Source: Episyrphus balteatus (taxonomy: Eukaryota; Arthropoda; Insecta; Diptera; Syrphidae). From it: DNA of 64,000 bases. The notes under the pieces were generated by a model. The model ran no database searches. It had not been told where the DNA came from and saw nothing but the letters and a program-made list of their open reading frames with translations. The translations under genes were made by a program, and so were the position numbers. The DNA is taken from the NCBI RefSeq assembly GCF_945859705.1, contig NC_079136.1, positions 111,434,028-111,498,027 on the forward strand, given 5' to 3'. The first letter of the stretch is position 1; every line of letters begins with the position of its first letter. Below are positions 12,103 through 23,300 of this stretch, piece after piece.

Positions 12103-14289
12103 ACTTGAATTTATCCAAAGATTCTTTCACTACACTCATCACTGGCAAAGTATTTGCGTAAAACAAAAGAGCTGAGCAGCGAACTTTATTTTGTTTTCAT
12201 TAGTTATTTTTTTTTTTTTTATTTTAAACTAGTTCAAATTTTCAATCAACAATTCAATTGCATCGTATTGGAAAAGAATAAATAAAGTTTCAATAAAAAA
12301 AATGCATTGATCAAAACGGGTGATTGTACAAAACTTGTGGATCCGAAGCAACTACTTAATAGATTTATTGATATGATTGATTTTTGCAGTTCTAAAAAAT
12401 AAATCCAAAACTAAGAAAAAGCTCTTTATCTATAAAAATATATACATACATTGCTCCACAACATGTTACAAATATGACACCCCAAGAAGGAGCAAGGCCT
12501 TTACCTTCGAGTTTGAAAGTCTAAATATTTGAAAATTTTGAATATTCTTTGTTCGCTTGGCCACGAACTTGTCAAGTCTGAAGGGTAAGCTTCTAGGCTA
12601 GGGCATCATTAATGAATTATAATAATAACTGCGTGAAAAACTTTCTAGATATTACTTTCATGCTTGCTTTATTCGGAAACTATGAGTGCAATATTTTTTT
12701 AAATTGATTTTGAACTTAAATGCAATTTTTCTTTGAATTTGATTCAAAAAAAAAAAAAAACAGATGAACAGCTCCGATTTTGATATTTTTTTTCCAAACG
12801 TCGGTATTTTAAAATAAAAATAAAAAAAAATCTAAAATTGTCGCTGTTGCCGTATTGTTTTTTTAAATTTAAAATCAATCTTATGGAGTGAGGTTAAATT
12901 TTTTAATCTTAAAGCAATAGCAGCAATTTTTTTTACTAATTGACTTCAAAAAGATATAAAAACAGTAGTGAACTTCTTCAACACTTCGTTTGCAACCGTT
13001 CGTTTTTCTGTTGTGAAATTTTGTTATGCGCATCGATCGGGAATACTTTTTCATTTTATGTCTCTAGATTAAAATAAGACTTGTTTACAGATTCATAAAC
13101 TCCGCTTTTTATAGGATTTCAAAAATTTATTTTTATTTTGCGTCAACTAAAACTTTTAATAGGAAAATGGGTAGTTCGTTCCAATTCCGAAAGGTCTACA
13201 CTCTAGACGAATGTAGTTTTTGTATGGGAATAAATTGTATCTCGTGGAGGGAATAAGCTTCGGTTGTCATTCTTCCAATAGACCACACCTAAAAAAAATT
13301 AGACTTTTTTGAACGCTCTTTTCAATGTTTCTCAAAAAAAGGTTGAAATGTGCTGCTACATAACCGACTTCAGACTTGATCCTAACTTATTTGATGTTAT
13401 CTTTAACACTCACGGATTGGGTAAGTAAATTAAAGGTGTCATAAGCAACCAATAACCCATTACAACTACTGCATCTTCTTCATCCACTTATGCTTCTATT
13501 CATCGTTTGCCCTTTAAAAATGTCTTCCATACTCACCTACCGTTTCAACTATAGTCAGAAATCTTTGTCAAAATCTAACAAGAACCATCATTTTTGATAT
13601 TTTCAAAAACACTAAAGTGTCAATTGAATACCTAGTTTAAATTTCAAATATTATTTATTTCTATCCAACCAGACCATCAAATACATTAACTCACAATTAA
13701 TGCCATTACGACACTCAAAATAGTATCTCACTTCTGCTCTGTATCTAGATGCATTTCAAATACTAAACAAATTTTCTAAGCTCTCTGTGAATCATTTACC
13801 ACGGATTCGGATTCCATCTTTTTATCGCGAAAAAAGTGGTAGAAGTAGTGCGTTTCCTCTTTTTTTCTCCCTCTAGCTTTTTGAAAGTTTTCTCTGTGCC
13901 ATCAACTTACCACTTTACCACCATTACCATCGCACATCGAACCACCACACAACTTGTTGTCGACCACCTCTGTCCCCAACACTCCATCAACGTTGCCATC
14001 GTTGCCTCCACTACCTCCAGTCTGTTGAGTCTCCGTCTCAAAAGCCCAGCTTCGGTTGAACTTCCAGAGCCAATCATCCACTCAGTTGTTGCCATAACCT
14101 CATCGTTAGTGGTCTACAGAATATTGACTGTGTTACGAAAAAAGCGCGTGCGCCATCTAGAGTTAAATTCTTGTACGAAATAAATGTTTCTCCTAGCTTC
14201 ACCGTTATAATACTATAAGAGTATTTGGGATTCTTTTGTTTGTGCGAATTTTCGCGAATTTCCATTGCGGTATTTGTAGAAAAAAATTT
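12103..14289. other. Intergenic, no gene recognised
   Basis: AT-rich. A stretch of lower AT content at 13836-14183 holds an open frame of 115 codons (+) rich in S, T, V and H, without recognisable domain, and an antisense frame of 62 codons. I do not accept either as a gene on present evidence. Confidence 0.4.
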
Positions 14290-15015
14290 AAACATTTTCT
14301 CCGAATCTTGTTTTCAAAGGATCGAGTGTTAACACTGTGTTAACACCAAACACCAAACATCGATTCAACGCTTTTTTGTTGTTGTTAGATTGTTTGATTT
14401 TTTTTATTAAGTCAGTGCACGTAATTTGATGTGAATTTATTGGGAATCAATAATTTTTTGTGTTATAATTCATAAAAATATTTCCAAACACGATATTGAT
14501 ACTCCAAACTCCACTAACTTATAGTTGGAGGGGGTTAAGTGGTTAAAGACGGGTGTTTAAAGGTATCGTTCAAAAAGTGCACCAGTGCCACCAGAGCGCG
14601 AGCAATCGGTGGGAAGTATCTTATATCTTTTACCTGTCTTGGGTAAATTCTATTTTTTTTCTGTTACTTTTGTCCATTGTGTGCTTCAAGTGCTGCGGGT
14701 TTGTTTCTTTATTTTTGTTGTTGTTGTTGGTTAAGAAGGGAGCAAATTCCTTTTGCGCTTAATTTCGATTTTACTATTTTTATTGTGATTTTTTTGTTAA
14801 TTCTTTTGTTGTTGGTTTGGTTCACGAATCAAAGAGTGGAGTCTAAGGGGCTAAGAAGAGAAAGGAGTGTGGAGGTGATTTAAAGTGTCTTTTTGCCGGG
14901 GGACTTATTACCTAGGCTATAAGCTTGCGCATATGCGGAAATTAGAAAAAAAAACGAGTTGAAGGTGTTATTTTTACGGTATCCAGTTTGTGCATATATA
15001 TTGTCACTTGTCGCA
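14290..15015 (+). other. Possible 5' UTR exon and promoter region, perhaps of lft
   Basis: The block around 14412-14640 is less AT-rich than its surroundings and contains TCAGTG (14412-14417), an initiator-like motif. A strong splice donor match, GTAAGTAT, sits near 15016. The next convincing gene on this strand is lft, whose coding exon is preceded by an acceptor at 36581, so this could be an upstream non-coding exon. This is inference from motifs alone. Confidence 0.25.
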
Positions 15016-15676
15016 TGTAAGTATGATTTTGTTTTTTGAAGATTTAATTTTTTTTCTTATTTAAATAAATTTTTACATGAAAGCAGAATGTATGTAGGTG
15101 CAGTACCTACATATCTCTTTAATTTTATTCAGTTTTGAATTTCATTCAAAAATTCAAACTGAATCGTTTTCGTGTGTATACAACATTTTGAATTATTTTT
15201 CTTCAAAATCAAGGAGATATACAACAAAATGTTTTCAATAAACCCAAGACTTCTTTTCATACAAAGAAATTTTTTTTTTCTCTGGAAAAAAGTAAGAATG
15301 AAAATTATTGCAAGGTCTGATTTTGTCCTACTGAATATATTTAAAGTTAAAATATACATTGCAAATATTTTCTGATTTTTAACCGAAAGTTAGGTCGTAT
15401 TAATTCTGCCAGTTTTTTTGTCTGCCTCAGCAGAGAACAATGTTTATGAACCATCAAGAGAAGTTTTTTTGAATTGTTTTGATTGTAAACAACTATACTA
15501 TAAGGAACTGTTTAAAACTTGAATCTTTAGAATTTCAATTTTACGCACCAATCTGATTTTTACATGTATTTTTTTGTTTGTTTTATTGTCACCTCACACA
15601 ATTGCAAATTGTTTTTTTTTTTAAATTAGAAAGTGTTGTGGCAAGGTTAAACAATAAGACTTAAAGCAATACTTGC
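15016..15676. other. AT-rich spacer, no gene recognised
   Basis: Short overlapping frames near 15129-15375 are K/F/I-rich and look like chance. Nothing else was recognised. Confidence 0.4.
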
Positions 15677-15684
15677 CTTATATA

Positions 15685-16386
15685 TACGGTGCTCATATTT
15701 CTGGGAACGAAAGCAGGAACAAAAAAAAATTTATAAAATCTAATCTTAAATTTTATATCAAGTAAATAACAAAATCAAACAGAAAATCTTGAAAGAAACA
15801 ATAATAGAATGCCAACAACATACCAAACTCAAAACTAAAGCAAGCAAGATGCACAACTGGATCGCACGATTAAAATTGCTTAGAATGTTAAATCATTTTA
15901 TGTAATTATTCACGCTTATGAGAAATTTAATATTCATTGGATCGTTTTGAAAATATTGATTACAAAAAAAAAAATTTTTTTTAAATTAGTTTTCTTAATT
16001 TTTCGAAATTTTATTATAAAGATTTCTTAAACGATCCCATGGTAATATTATTTTAAAAATTATTTAAGTCTTTATAGAGGAAGTGAGAAATAAAAAAAAA
16101 CGGTTATATAATATTTAGCTAAAAAAATTTGTTTTTTTTTTTAATCAAGTTCGTAAGAGCTTTTTTAACATTTTTATTTTATTTTGAATGTTTTTGAAAT
16201 TGAGAAATTTTGATCTTACATTTTAATTACGTACATAGTATATAAAATTTTAAGTAGGTACGAATGTGCAAATACGGGACAGTTACAGGACAAATTACAA
16301 AACAAGGCACACTTATTATACATCCCGACTTTCTTAAATAAAAACTCAGGACAGTCCCGGGAAAACTGGGACGGATGATCACCGTA
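15685..16386 (-). mobile_element. Second, inverted and more decayed copy of the hAT-like element
   Basis: It starts TACGGTGCTCAT and ends GATCACCGTA, matching the ends of 11203-12094 read in reverse. The GTCCCG-rich end appears here as the complementary CGGGAC cluster (16275-16375). An internal block (GATCGTTTTGAAAATATTGA, 15941) matches the reverse complement of the first copy near 12025-12045. The flanking octamers CTTATATA and CCTATAGA match at 6 of 8 positions, a worn target duplication. At 702 bp it carries deletions relative to the first copy. Confidence 0.75.
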
Positions 16387-16394
16387 CCTATAGA

Positions 16395-17431
16395 GCAAGT
16401 ATAAAATAGATATCACACTAGTTGTTAGAACAGAGCCAATTTGATAAAAAAGGTTTTCTTAAAAACCGTACAATGAATTAAACCTTTAACTAACCCATTG
16501 TTCTAGTCAAACCTAGTCTAGTCTAGTCGGGCCCGCGGCCCGAATGCGGCACACAACGAATAACTTTGCAGCCCTCGATAGTTTTGAACTTAAAGCCAAC
16601 AGATCCGAGCTAAGTTTTAAGTCCCATACAAATTATCTCAGATAAATTTTAGCTCGGCTAAATTTTTTCGACAGTTTGTATGGGAGCTAAAATGTATCTT
16701 ATTATGAGTTTATAAGATCTCGTGAATTAGGAAGCGAATGTTCTGATTTAACCCACCGGTAGGTTAAATCATGATTGCCCTAGGTATGGCATTATTTATA
16801 TTTTTGTTTTTCATAAAAATAGAAAAATGTCGACTGATATGGAAATGGAGGCATGCGATTTTTATGACCGAATTTTATAAGTCTTTTTCAGTCATATTTA
16901 GGACATTTTAAATTGTTATAAAATCGTTTGCAAATTTCACACAACCTTCCGATGCGAGCAGATATTTTTGTTATTAATAAAAATAAGATAAAGCCTAACT
17001 TACGTCTTGTTCTGGTGATAAAAAATGGTAGTAATTTTTTTCTTAATTTTTTGTTCTTATATTACAAATTCGCTTTCGAATTTTGAAGCCAAGTGCTATT
17101 GCTACCTAAAACTTTCTCTTACCACCTAACCTTCTTAAAAGTTTTACTAATGCTACAAAAACACCATCTAAAAACAAAATTAAATTAAGTGCATGTTTTT
17201 TGCCAAGAAAACTTCCGTCTTAAATTAACGGGACAAATAATTTTCTTAATTTTTTGAATGTACTAATTTAAAAGAAATTCACTTAATTTTAGAGAAAAAT
17301 CTTCTTACCTTTTGTGGAGACATTTAAATAAAAAAAAAAAAAAAAAACAGGCAACTACTGGGGATCTTGGGTCACAAGGCGAGTATTTAAACGAATGCAT
17401 ACCTACATAAAATTGTTTTTATTAGGGTTTT
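16395..17431. other. AT-rich spacer, no gene recognised
   Basis: It contains a small palindrome GATTTAACC ... GGTTAAATC near 16746-16771 and a poly(A) run near 17330-17347. No coding or RNA gene was recognised. Confidence 0.4.
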
Positions 17432-17435
17432 TTAA

Positions 17436-18021
17436 CCCTTTGTTCCCGGAGTAACTTTTTTTTTAAATTTTTTTCACGAAAAATTACAAAAATTTTGAGA
17501 AAAAGTTTTGATATTTTCTAATTACACACCAAAACGAAAAAATAATGATTGATTTAGTAATTACATTGTATAAGGAATGTTTTGAGCTAAGAGTACAAAA
17601 GTTGAATTCCATTTTTGAGTAAAAAAAAATTAAGAGATAAAAATGAGCGTACAAACCAATGTGTTTTACCAAAAAGTCATATTAAACTGGTATTTAGATT
17701 GGAAAAGCAAATTTTCTGATGAAAAACACGTTTACATATTCCATAGATTGAAGAACCATTATAATCATTCTCTTTCAGTATTACCGTTATTTAATTTGAT
17801 AGCTCTAAGCTTAAGGCTACTTGAAAAATAGAGAAAACTGTCACAAATCCTGCATATTTTTAACTAAATATTAACTTTTATACAGATATTAAATTTTGTG
17901 TTGGTCGTACTACTCATAATGCAATAGCTCATGCAATAATTTTCAAATTTTGGTTATTACAATAAAAAATAAAAAACAATTAATGGGTGGTTTCATGGTG
18001 AAACCACTAGGAGGCAAAGGG
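17436..18021. mobile_element. piggyBac-like MITE, 586 bp, in a TTAA site
   Basis: It begins CCCTTTG and ends CAAAGGG, and TTAA flanks both ends (17432-17435 and 18022-18025), as for the piggyBac superfamily. The right end also has a sub-terminal GTGGTTTCAC / GTGAAACCAC palindrome. Both ends match the element at 51932-52151 in opposite orientation. Short frames inside (17484-17672 on minus, 17643-17831 on plus) do not resemble a transposase that I can recognise. Confidence 0.8.
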
Positions 18022-18025
18022 TTAA

Positions 18026-18354
18026 GATGGAAATTCTTGTTAAAATACATTTAACAGAATTCAAGCGGATTCCAGAAAATGTAAAAGTAAGTCATAATCC
18101 GATTATAACTCGACTAACAACACATAGGTCAAACAAATACAAATATTAATAATGGGGAGGTTACAAAAAATGAATTTAGCTATTTAATTAATTAAAAAAG
18201 CAACAAATAAACTTGAATTTGAAGTATTAAATAAATTTGCGTTGAGTCTTGAATTGAACAACATTCAATTTCAATATTATGGGTATGCAATATTATGCCA
18301 AGATAACAGATTTCGCTCAAAAGACAAAGTCTGAACGATCCACAAAGTAGTGTT
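18026..18354. other. AT-rich spacer, no gene recognised
   Basis: Nothing beyond A/T-rich sequence was recognised. Confidence 0.4.
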
Positions 18355-18824
18355 CTACACGGAGAAAAAAGGTAACTTTTAAATAAGATGATGCCCACCT
18401 TAAATCCCACCACTTTAAAACAATACGATTCCCGCTTAAATTTAAGGTGAACTTCATTTCATTTTAATTTCAATTTTCATCTTTAAAACAAGAAAAAAAT
18501 ACAAATTTTAAAATAAATTAGTTATTATCTTTAAGATAGTTTTAAGATGATGAAAAAAAAAAATGAATTTAAAATTAAATGTAGGTACTCGCCTAGTGAC
18601 CCAACAGTGTACTGTTCGATCCTCATTTCCTACCAGTTCTTGTTTTTTATTAAAATGTTTCCACATCAAAATAAGATGATCTCCCGCTTAAATTAAGTAA
18701 ATTTTTTTCTAATTTGCGCATTCAAGAAATTAAGATGATTTGACCGCTTAATACAAGAAGAAAGTCATCAGCTAATATAAGGTGGCATCCGCTTATTTTT
18801 AGGTAGTCTTTTTTCTCCGTGTAG
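18355..18824. mobile_element. Terminal-inverted-repeat element, 470 bp, class unassigned
   Basis: Exact 17-bp inverted ends: CTACACGGAGAAAAAAG (18355-18371) and its complement at 18808-18824. The interior repeats an AAGATGAT ... CCGCTTAA theme several times (18386, 18541, 18673, 18733). No transposase frame is present. I could not identify a clear target duplication, so the exact edges and superfamily are open. Confidence 0.65.
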
Positions 18825-18980
18825 GATTAATTTCGAACCTTTAGTTTTTTATTATATAACATATTTAATTGGAAGTTAAAAGATATTTTTTAAAAACATA
18901 AAACTAAATAGAACAATATTATAACGAATAAAAAACAATAAAAAATATTTTTATTTTAAGTGGAGCGATTAAATATATAA

Positions 18981-19055
18981 TTCTATTTTAAAGTTCAAGA
19001 GTCGTACCTGGGCGAAACGCTTTGGAGTTGAGATTACTTGAACTTTAAAATAGAA
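18981..19055. repeat. Perfect 19-bp inverted repeat with 37-base loop
   Basis: The arms 18981-18999 and 19037-19055 are exact complements (TTCTATTTTAAAGTTCAAG). The loop contains GTCGTACCTGGGCGAA, whose reverse complement recurs at 29447-29462, so this is probably part of a dispersed element. Confidence 0.75.
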
Positions 19056-20170
19056 CAATATTAGTTCAATGATTCCGATATTTTGTCTTGTATTTCTTTT
19101 TTAATCTAGATCTGTGAGGTTGGTATTACCCGAACTTCCAAACAAACTGACCTCCCATACCCGATTGACAACCTATTACTTACAGTCTAATTAAATTACC
19201 TTGTCACAGTGATTTTATTCGATATCTGCTATGCCTCCTTCTTAGTTGCATTAATTTCTTCATAACCAATTGAATCAAATTGATTGAATGATGTAATCGA
19301 ATATCATAACCATTCACTTCTTATGCGAGTACGTATAGGCCTTGTATAAGTAAACTTAAGACCATGCGTATACCTACTCTAGATTGAGACTGTTTGCATG
19401 CGACATGTATATTTTGTATGTATTATTTACATATGCAGATCTACGCCTCAATTACTAACGCCATCCGCATGTTTCTTCTGAAATCTATACTCCAACCAGA
19501 AGGTTAAATCAACTGAAGATTGAAACTTAATAAATGAAACCACAAGAAAAACTAGACAGACCAAAATTGATATCGAAGTCTCTTGAGTGTATCTTGTATC
19601 TTGTGCACACAAAATTGAATTCGCATTGAAACCATTTTTTTTTATACTATCCGAGTATATGTAGGTACTTGCTATTTCTTTCAAAAGCGGAAGGTACGAA
19701 ATGTCAGAAAGTTGACATCTCGCTCTGTGGTGAATAATGTTGTTAGATTTCTTTTTTAAGATTAGCATGCATACATTGTAAGTAATTATTGCCTTATGAT
19801 ATCTTTTGACATACATATTTGCTTCTTTTTTTCGTGGGAAAGTTAAAAAAAATGTAACAAGATACTGTCCAATGGGAAAGGTTCGTCGCCATTTACTTAT
19901 TATGACTTCAGACTTCCCTTTTTTTACTTATTTATGTAAATTATGTGAACTTTTACTTGATCCTTTGGTAAAATGTTGCATTGTTGTTGTTAGTTAAAAG
20001 TATACAGGGATATTAAGGGGAATGTAGCTCAAAATATATTAAAAGAGTGGTGCTAAATCTCCCCAGATCTTTCTATGAGTCATTCAAAACCCTGTTCATG
20101 TTGGCTCGTCTCCTTCGAATGTTTTGGATACATTTTTCATATATCCCTCCGATAGTTTTGAAAAACTGTA
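19056..20170. other. Intergenic, no gene recognised
   Basis: A minus-strand open frame of 122 codons at 19448-19816 shows no domain or signal beyond a hydrophobic stretch, and its upstream region has no convincing exon structure. I consider it chance, but it is the longest unexplained frame here. Confidence 0.35.
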
Positions 20171-20360
20171 GATCCGTTTAAAGCTCTTACTCTTCAATAC
20201 ATTTTTGTATTTTCTCTTAAATCAGGTATATTTCCCAACACATGGAAAAGCGCATATATTACTCCTGTTTTTAAAAAACTATAGGCCAATATCTAAACTT
20301 TCATGTATTCCAAAGCTTTTTGAGCAAGTGATTTGTGATAGTTTAACGTTCTACTATAGA
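20171..20360 (+). pseudogene. Fragment of LINE reverse transcriptase (N-terminal fingers region)
   Basis: The frame reads LKSGIFPNTWKSAYITPVFK and then, in another frame, NYRPISKLSCIPKLFEQVI. These are the conserved W-K-A-x-V-x-P-x-F-K and N-Y-R-P-I-S blocks that open the RT domain of jockey/CR1-like non-LTR elements. The usual linker of about eight residues between the blocks is missing, a deletion that also changes frame and puts a stop between them. Flanking sequence is too worn to extend the match. Confidence 0.75.
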
Positions 20361-23300
20361 AATATTATTTGTCTGACTTAAAAAATGTTAAACAACCTTA
20401 TAAAAAAAATCAAAAAAATATCATTTCTTGAAAACTTCATCCTCAACCCTTATCTTCTAAAAATATCCGTATTATAGCCCCTCGTGTTTTTTTTTTTTTT
20501 TTTGGAAACGTTGATCCTAAACTGTATCACTAAATTGTATCATCTGTCTAAAAGGGTTTCGGTGATAAATTTATTTGCCATACATATACTATGTATAATA
20601 TAATACAATGCTTTAAAAAGAGACACAATTCTCGTTAATAATTCAGATTGTCTTCATTTTGGATTTGTCGTTTAAAAGCACAATGTTGTACATGCCTAGA
20701 AAATGGTAAAATGTTTTTTTAACCAACACTCCCAGTGTGGACTTGAAAATAGCAAATTTAAGTTCACGTCCAAACAATGATATTTAGAAAACTTAGAATT
20801 TCGAATTGACTAGTAGTTTCTTCCTCTATCTCTTGTTTGAGCGAAGAAAGTAACTAATCGTCTTGATTTCTGTTTTGATCGGGTTCAGTGGCCAGATACA
20901 TAAATGAGTTTATCATCCAGTCTTTCGCTGTTTTATCTATCGCACATGAAAAAGGTAGTCTTAAATATAAAAGATACTATAAGGGCAAGGGGCATTTTAT
21001 TTATTCTATTAAATTAACCATATTTTCAAATTATCCATCGTCATCACGTATCTTGCAAAACATATCATATTACTCCTAAAAGTCTTGTTTGGTTGTTCCT
21101 CATTAGTTCATGCATCTCAACGAAATAAATCAAAAACTTGAAAATAAATTGCACTTAGTTATTAAGTACCCAACATTCGTTCTAAATAAAAATCCAACAA
21201 CAAGCTAACTTAGATTTATTGCCAAATCTTAATGGAATTGCGTGAAATCTACTTTTACAAAAAAAAAAATAAATAAAAATAAATATGTATAATAAAAGAA
21301 AAGACAGATTTGTAGCCAAAAGGCTTGCAAGTCCATAAAGTAACCTTAAAATGCATAAACACATTACTATGACTATTTTTTACCTCATTTTGAGTAAAAT
21401 ATGGAAAATATCTGATTAATAAACTCAAACGAAACATGATTCCAATTCCATAAAATTCCTTTTGGACTTCAAATCATGGTTACCACTTTATTTATTTACT
21501 TATTTTTTTCGTTTTCAAAACAAAGCTTGGTGTTTATTTTTTAAATGAATAATGTTTTGAAATCTGAGAGAAAATTCAAATTCAATAATTTAACATTTTA
21601 ATTAGAAGTTATATTTATAAACAAATTAATAAAATAATTATGAAAATCTATTTTCTTTTTCATAAAGTTTTAATGAAAAATTTTGATTATAATAACTATT
21701 CAAATATTTTATATTTAATTTTATGTTTAATGCAACAAGTGAAAAATCAAAAACATGATTATATACACTTTTACATTTTCAACAATTTTGACTATTTGTG
21801 CTCAAGTGGCAACCATTATATCAACAACACTTTAACTGCGAATGTCGCGCAATTTTTTTTTTTCCTTAGATGTTTATCTCTGTGCGGGACTTGAATGTTC
21901 GACAGTATAGTGTTGTCGACGACTTTGGTGGCTGCATTTCAGTATTTTATTCAATTTGTATATAAAACAAAAATAAATATTACGCAAGGTCTGGTTATAC
22001 CAATTTTTTTTTTTTTTCAATTTTCTGTGCATAAGCCAAGAGGAGACAATACACAACAACAAAAAAAATAACAAAAAATATAAATAAAAAAAAGATTTAT
22101 GATGAAAATTCGTAACGAAAATGGAATAGAAAAATAGTCACATTTGACAGTTTCGTTGTTATCCGCACACTGACATCTTGTAGTATGCAGTTCACCATCC
22201 ATCCACCAGGTTAATGCAGTGGAAATTGCAAAATTTCTGATGCTGATGAGTGAGCACTGAGCTAGCAGTGTGCGAGTAACACCAACCAACCGAGTAACCA
22301 ACCATCCAACGAACCAACCGGCAGGCATATCGCTGTAGTGGTTATAGAGCATGCAACAGAAACTCGTGTTTGGCACACAACAGTGAAATTTGAATCCAAA
22401 TCCTGACATTCGGTTTCACTTTGTAAAGAAAAGGTGTATAGATACGGTAACTTATATACTATACATTGTGAGATTTTTTAAATAAAAAAAATGAGCTTCA
22501 TTTATTGCAGGATTGTGAAATAATAGTTCAATCATATAAAATACATCTTCTGACTTATTTGGACTAGTGGTACTTTTATGTCGTTAGTAAGTACCTATAA
22601 AAGAAAATAACCGTACTAAAAGTAAAGTTTTCTTTCTTTTGCAAAGTTTCTTACAATTATCAGACCATGGACTGATAACATTTCAAATTCAGTACAATAT
22701 AGAAAATCCAAAGGCCTATGGGTAATGAAGGAAAATAAACTGGATACAACAAAATATTGACCTCATCTTTTGCCCTTTATGATAGTCAATCCTTGCTCAA
22801 TGATTCTAGATCAAACCCGTTTGTGATCTCAAGGGGGTGATTTCAAATATAGGCAAAGGAACGGGTAACTTTAAACCAATACGCCAAATTCTCCCCCACA
22901 GTCACAACTTGTAAAAGTCACAAAAAGAATTTATTTCTTGTTAAGTTGTGAAGTTTTCTGGCTTCCTCCAACAAAATTTTAATTAGAAATATAACAAATA
23001 CTAATTAATAAATATTAAACCACTTTATATAACATATACGGACAAAGTATCTTGGGTAGTATTAGATCTTTTATAAAACTGTATTCAAAAGCTTCAGAAG
23101 CTTTATACACTTTTAGCAATTTAGCAAAATTGTTGGCAACAATTAGAGTTCTACTCTACTTGTTATTTGGCACAGTGATGGCTCCTTCCTCACAAAAAAA
23201 AAAAAAACAAAATTGAAAATTTGATTAATTTAGCGGCGCTTCTTTTGGCTGAATTATCATCAAACTTCAAAACTGTCATGTTGTCTAATTATTCGTAAAA

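Noticed and set aside
13836..14183. Open frame of 115 codons on the plus strand
   Set aside because: No recognisable domain, an antisense frame overlaps it, and its length is explained by the local drop in AT content. Expression data could reverse this.
19448..19816. Open frame of 122 codons on the minus strand
   Set aside because: No domain beyond hydrophobic patches and no supporting exon structure.
22017..22409. Open frame of 130 codons on the minus strand
   Set aside because: Translation is C/F/I-rich near poly(T) runs, with a repeated CCAACC stretch creating a pseudo-hydrophobic segment; no family match.
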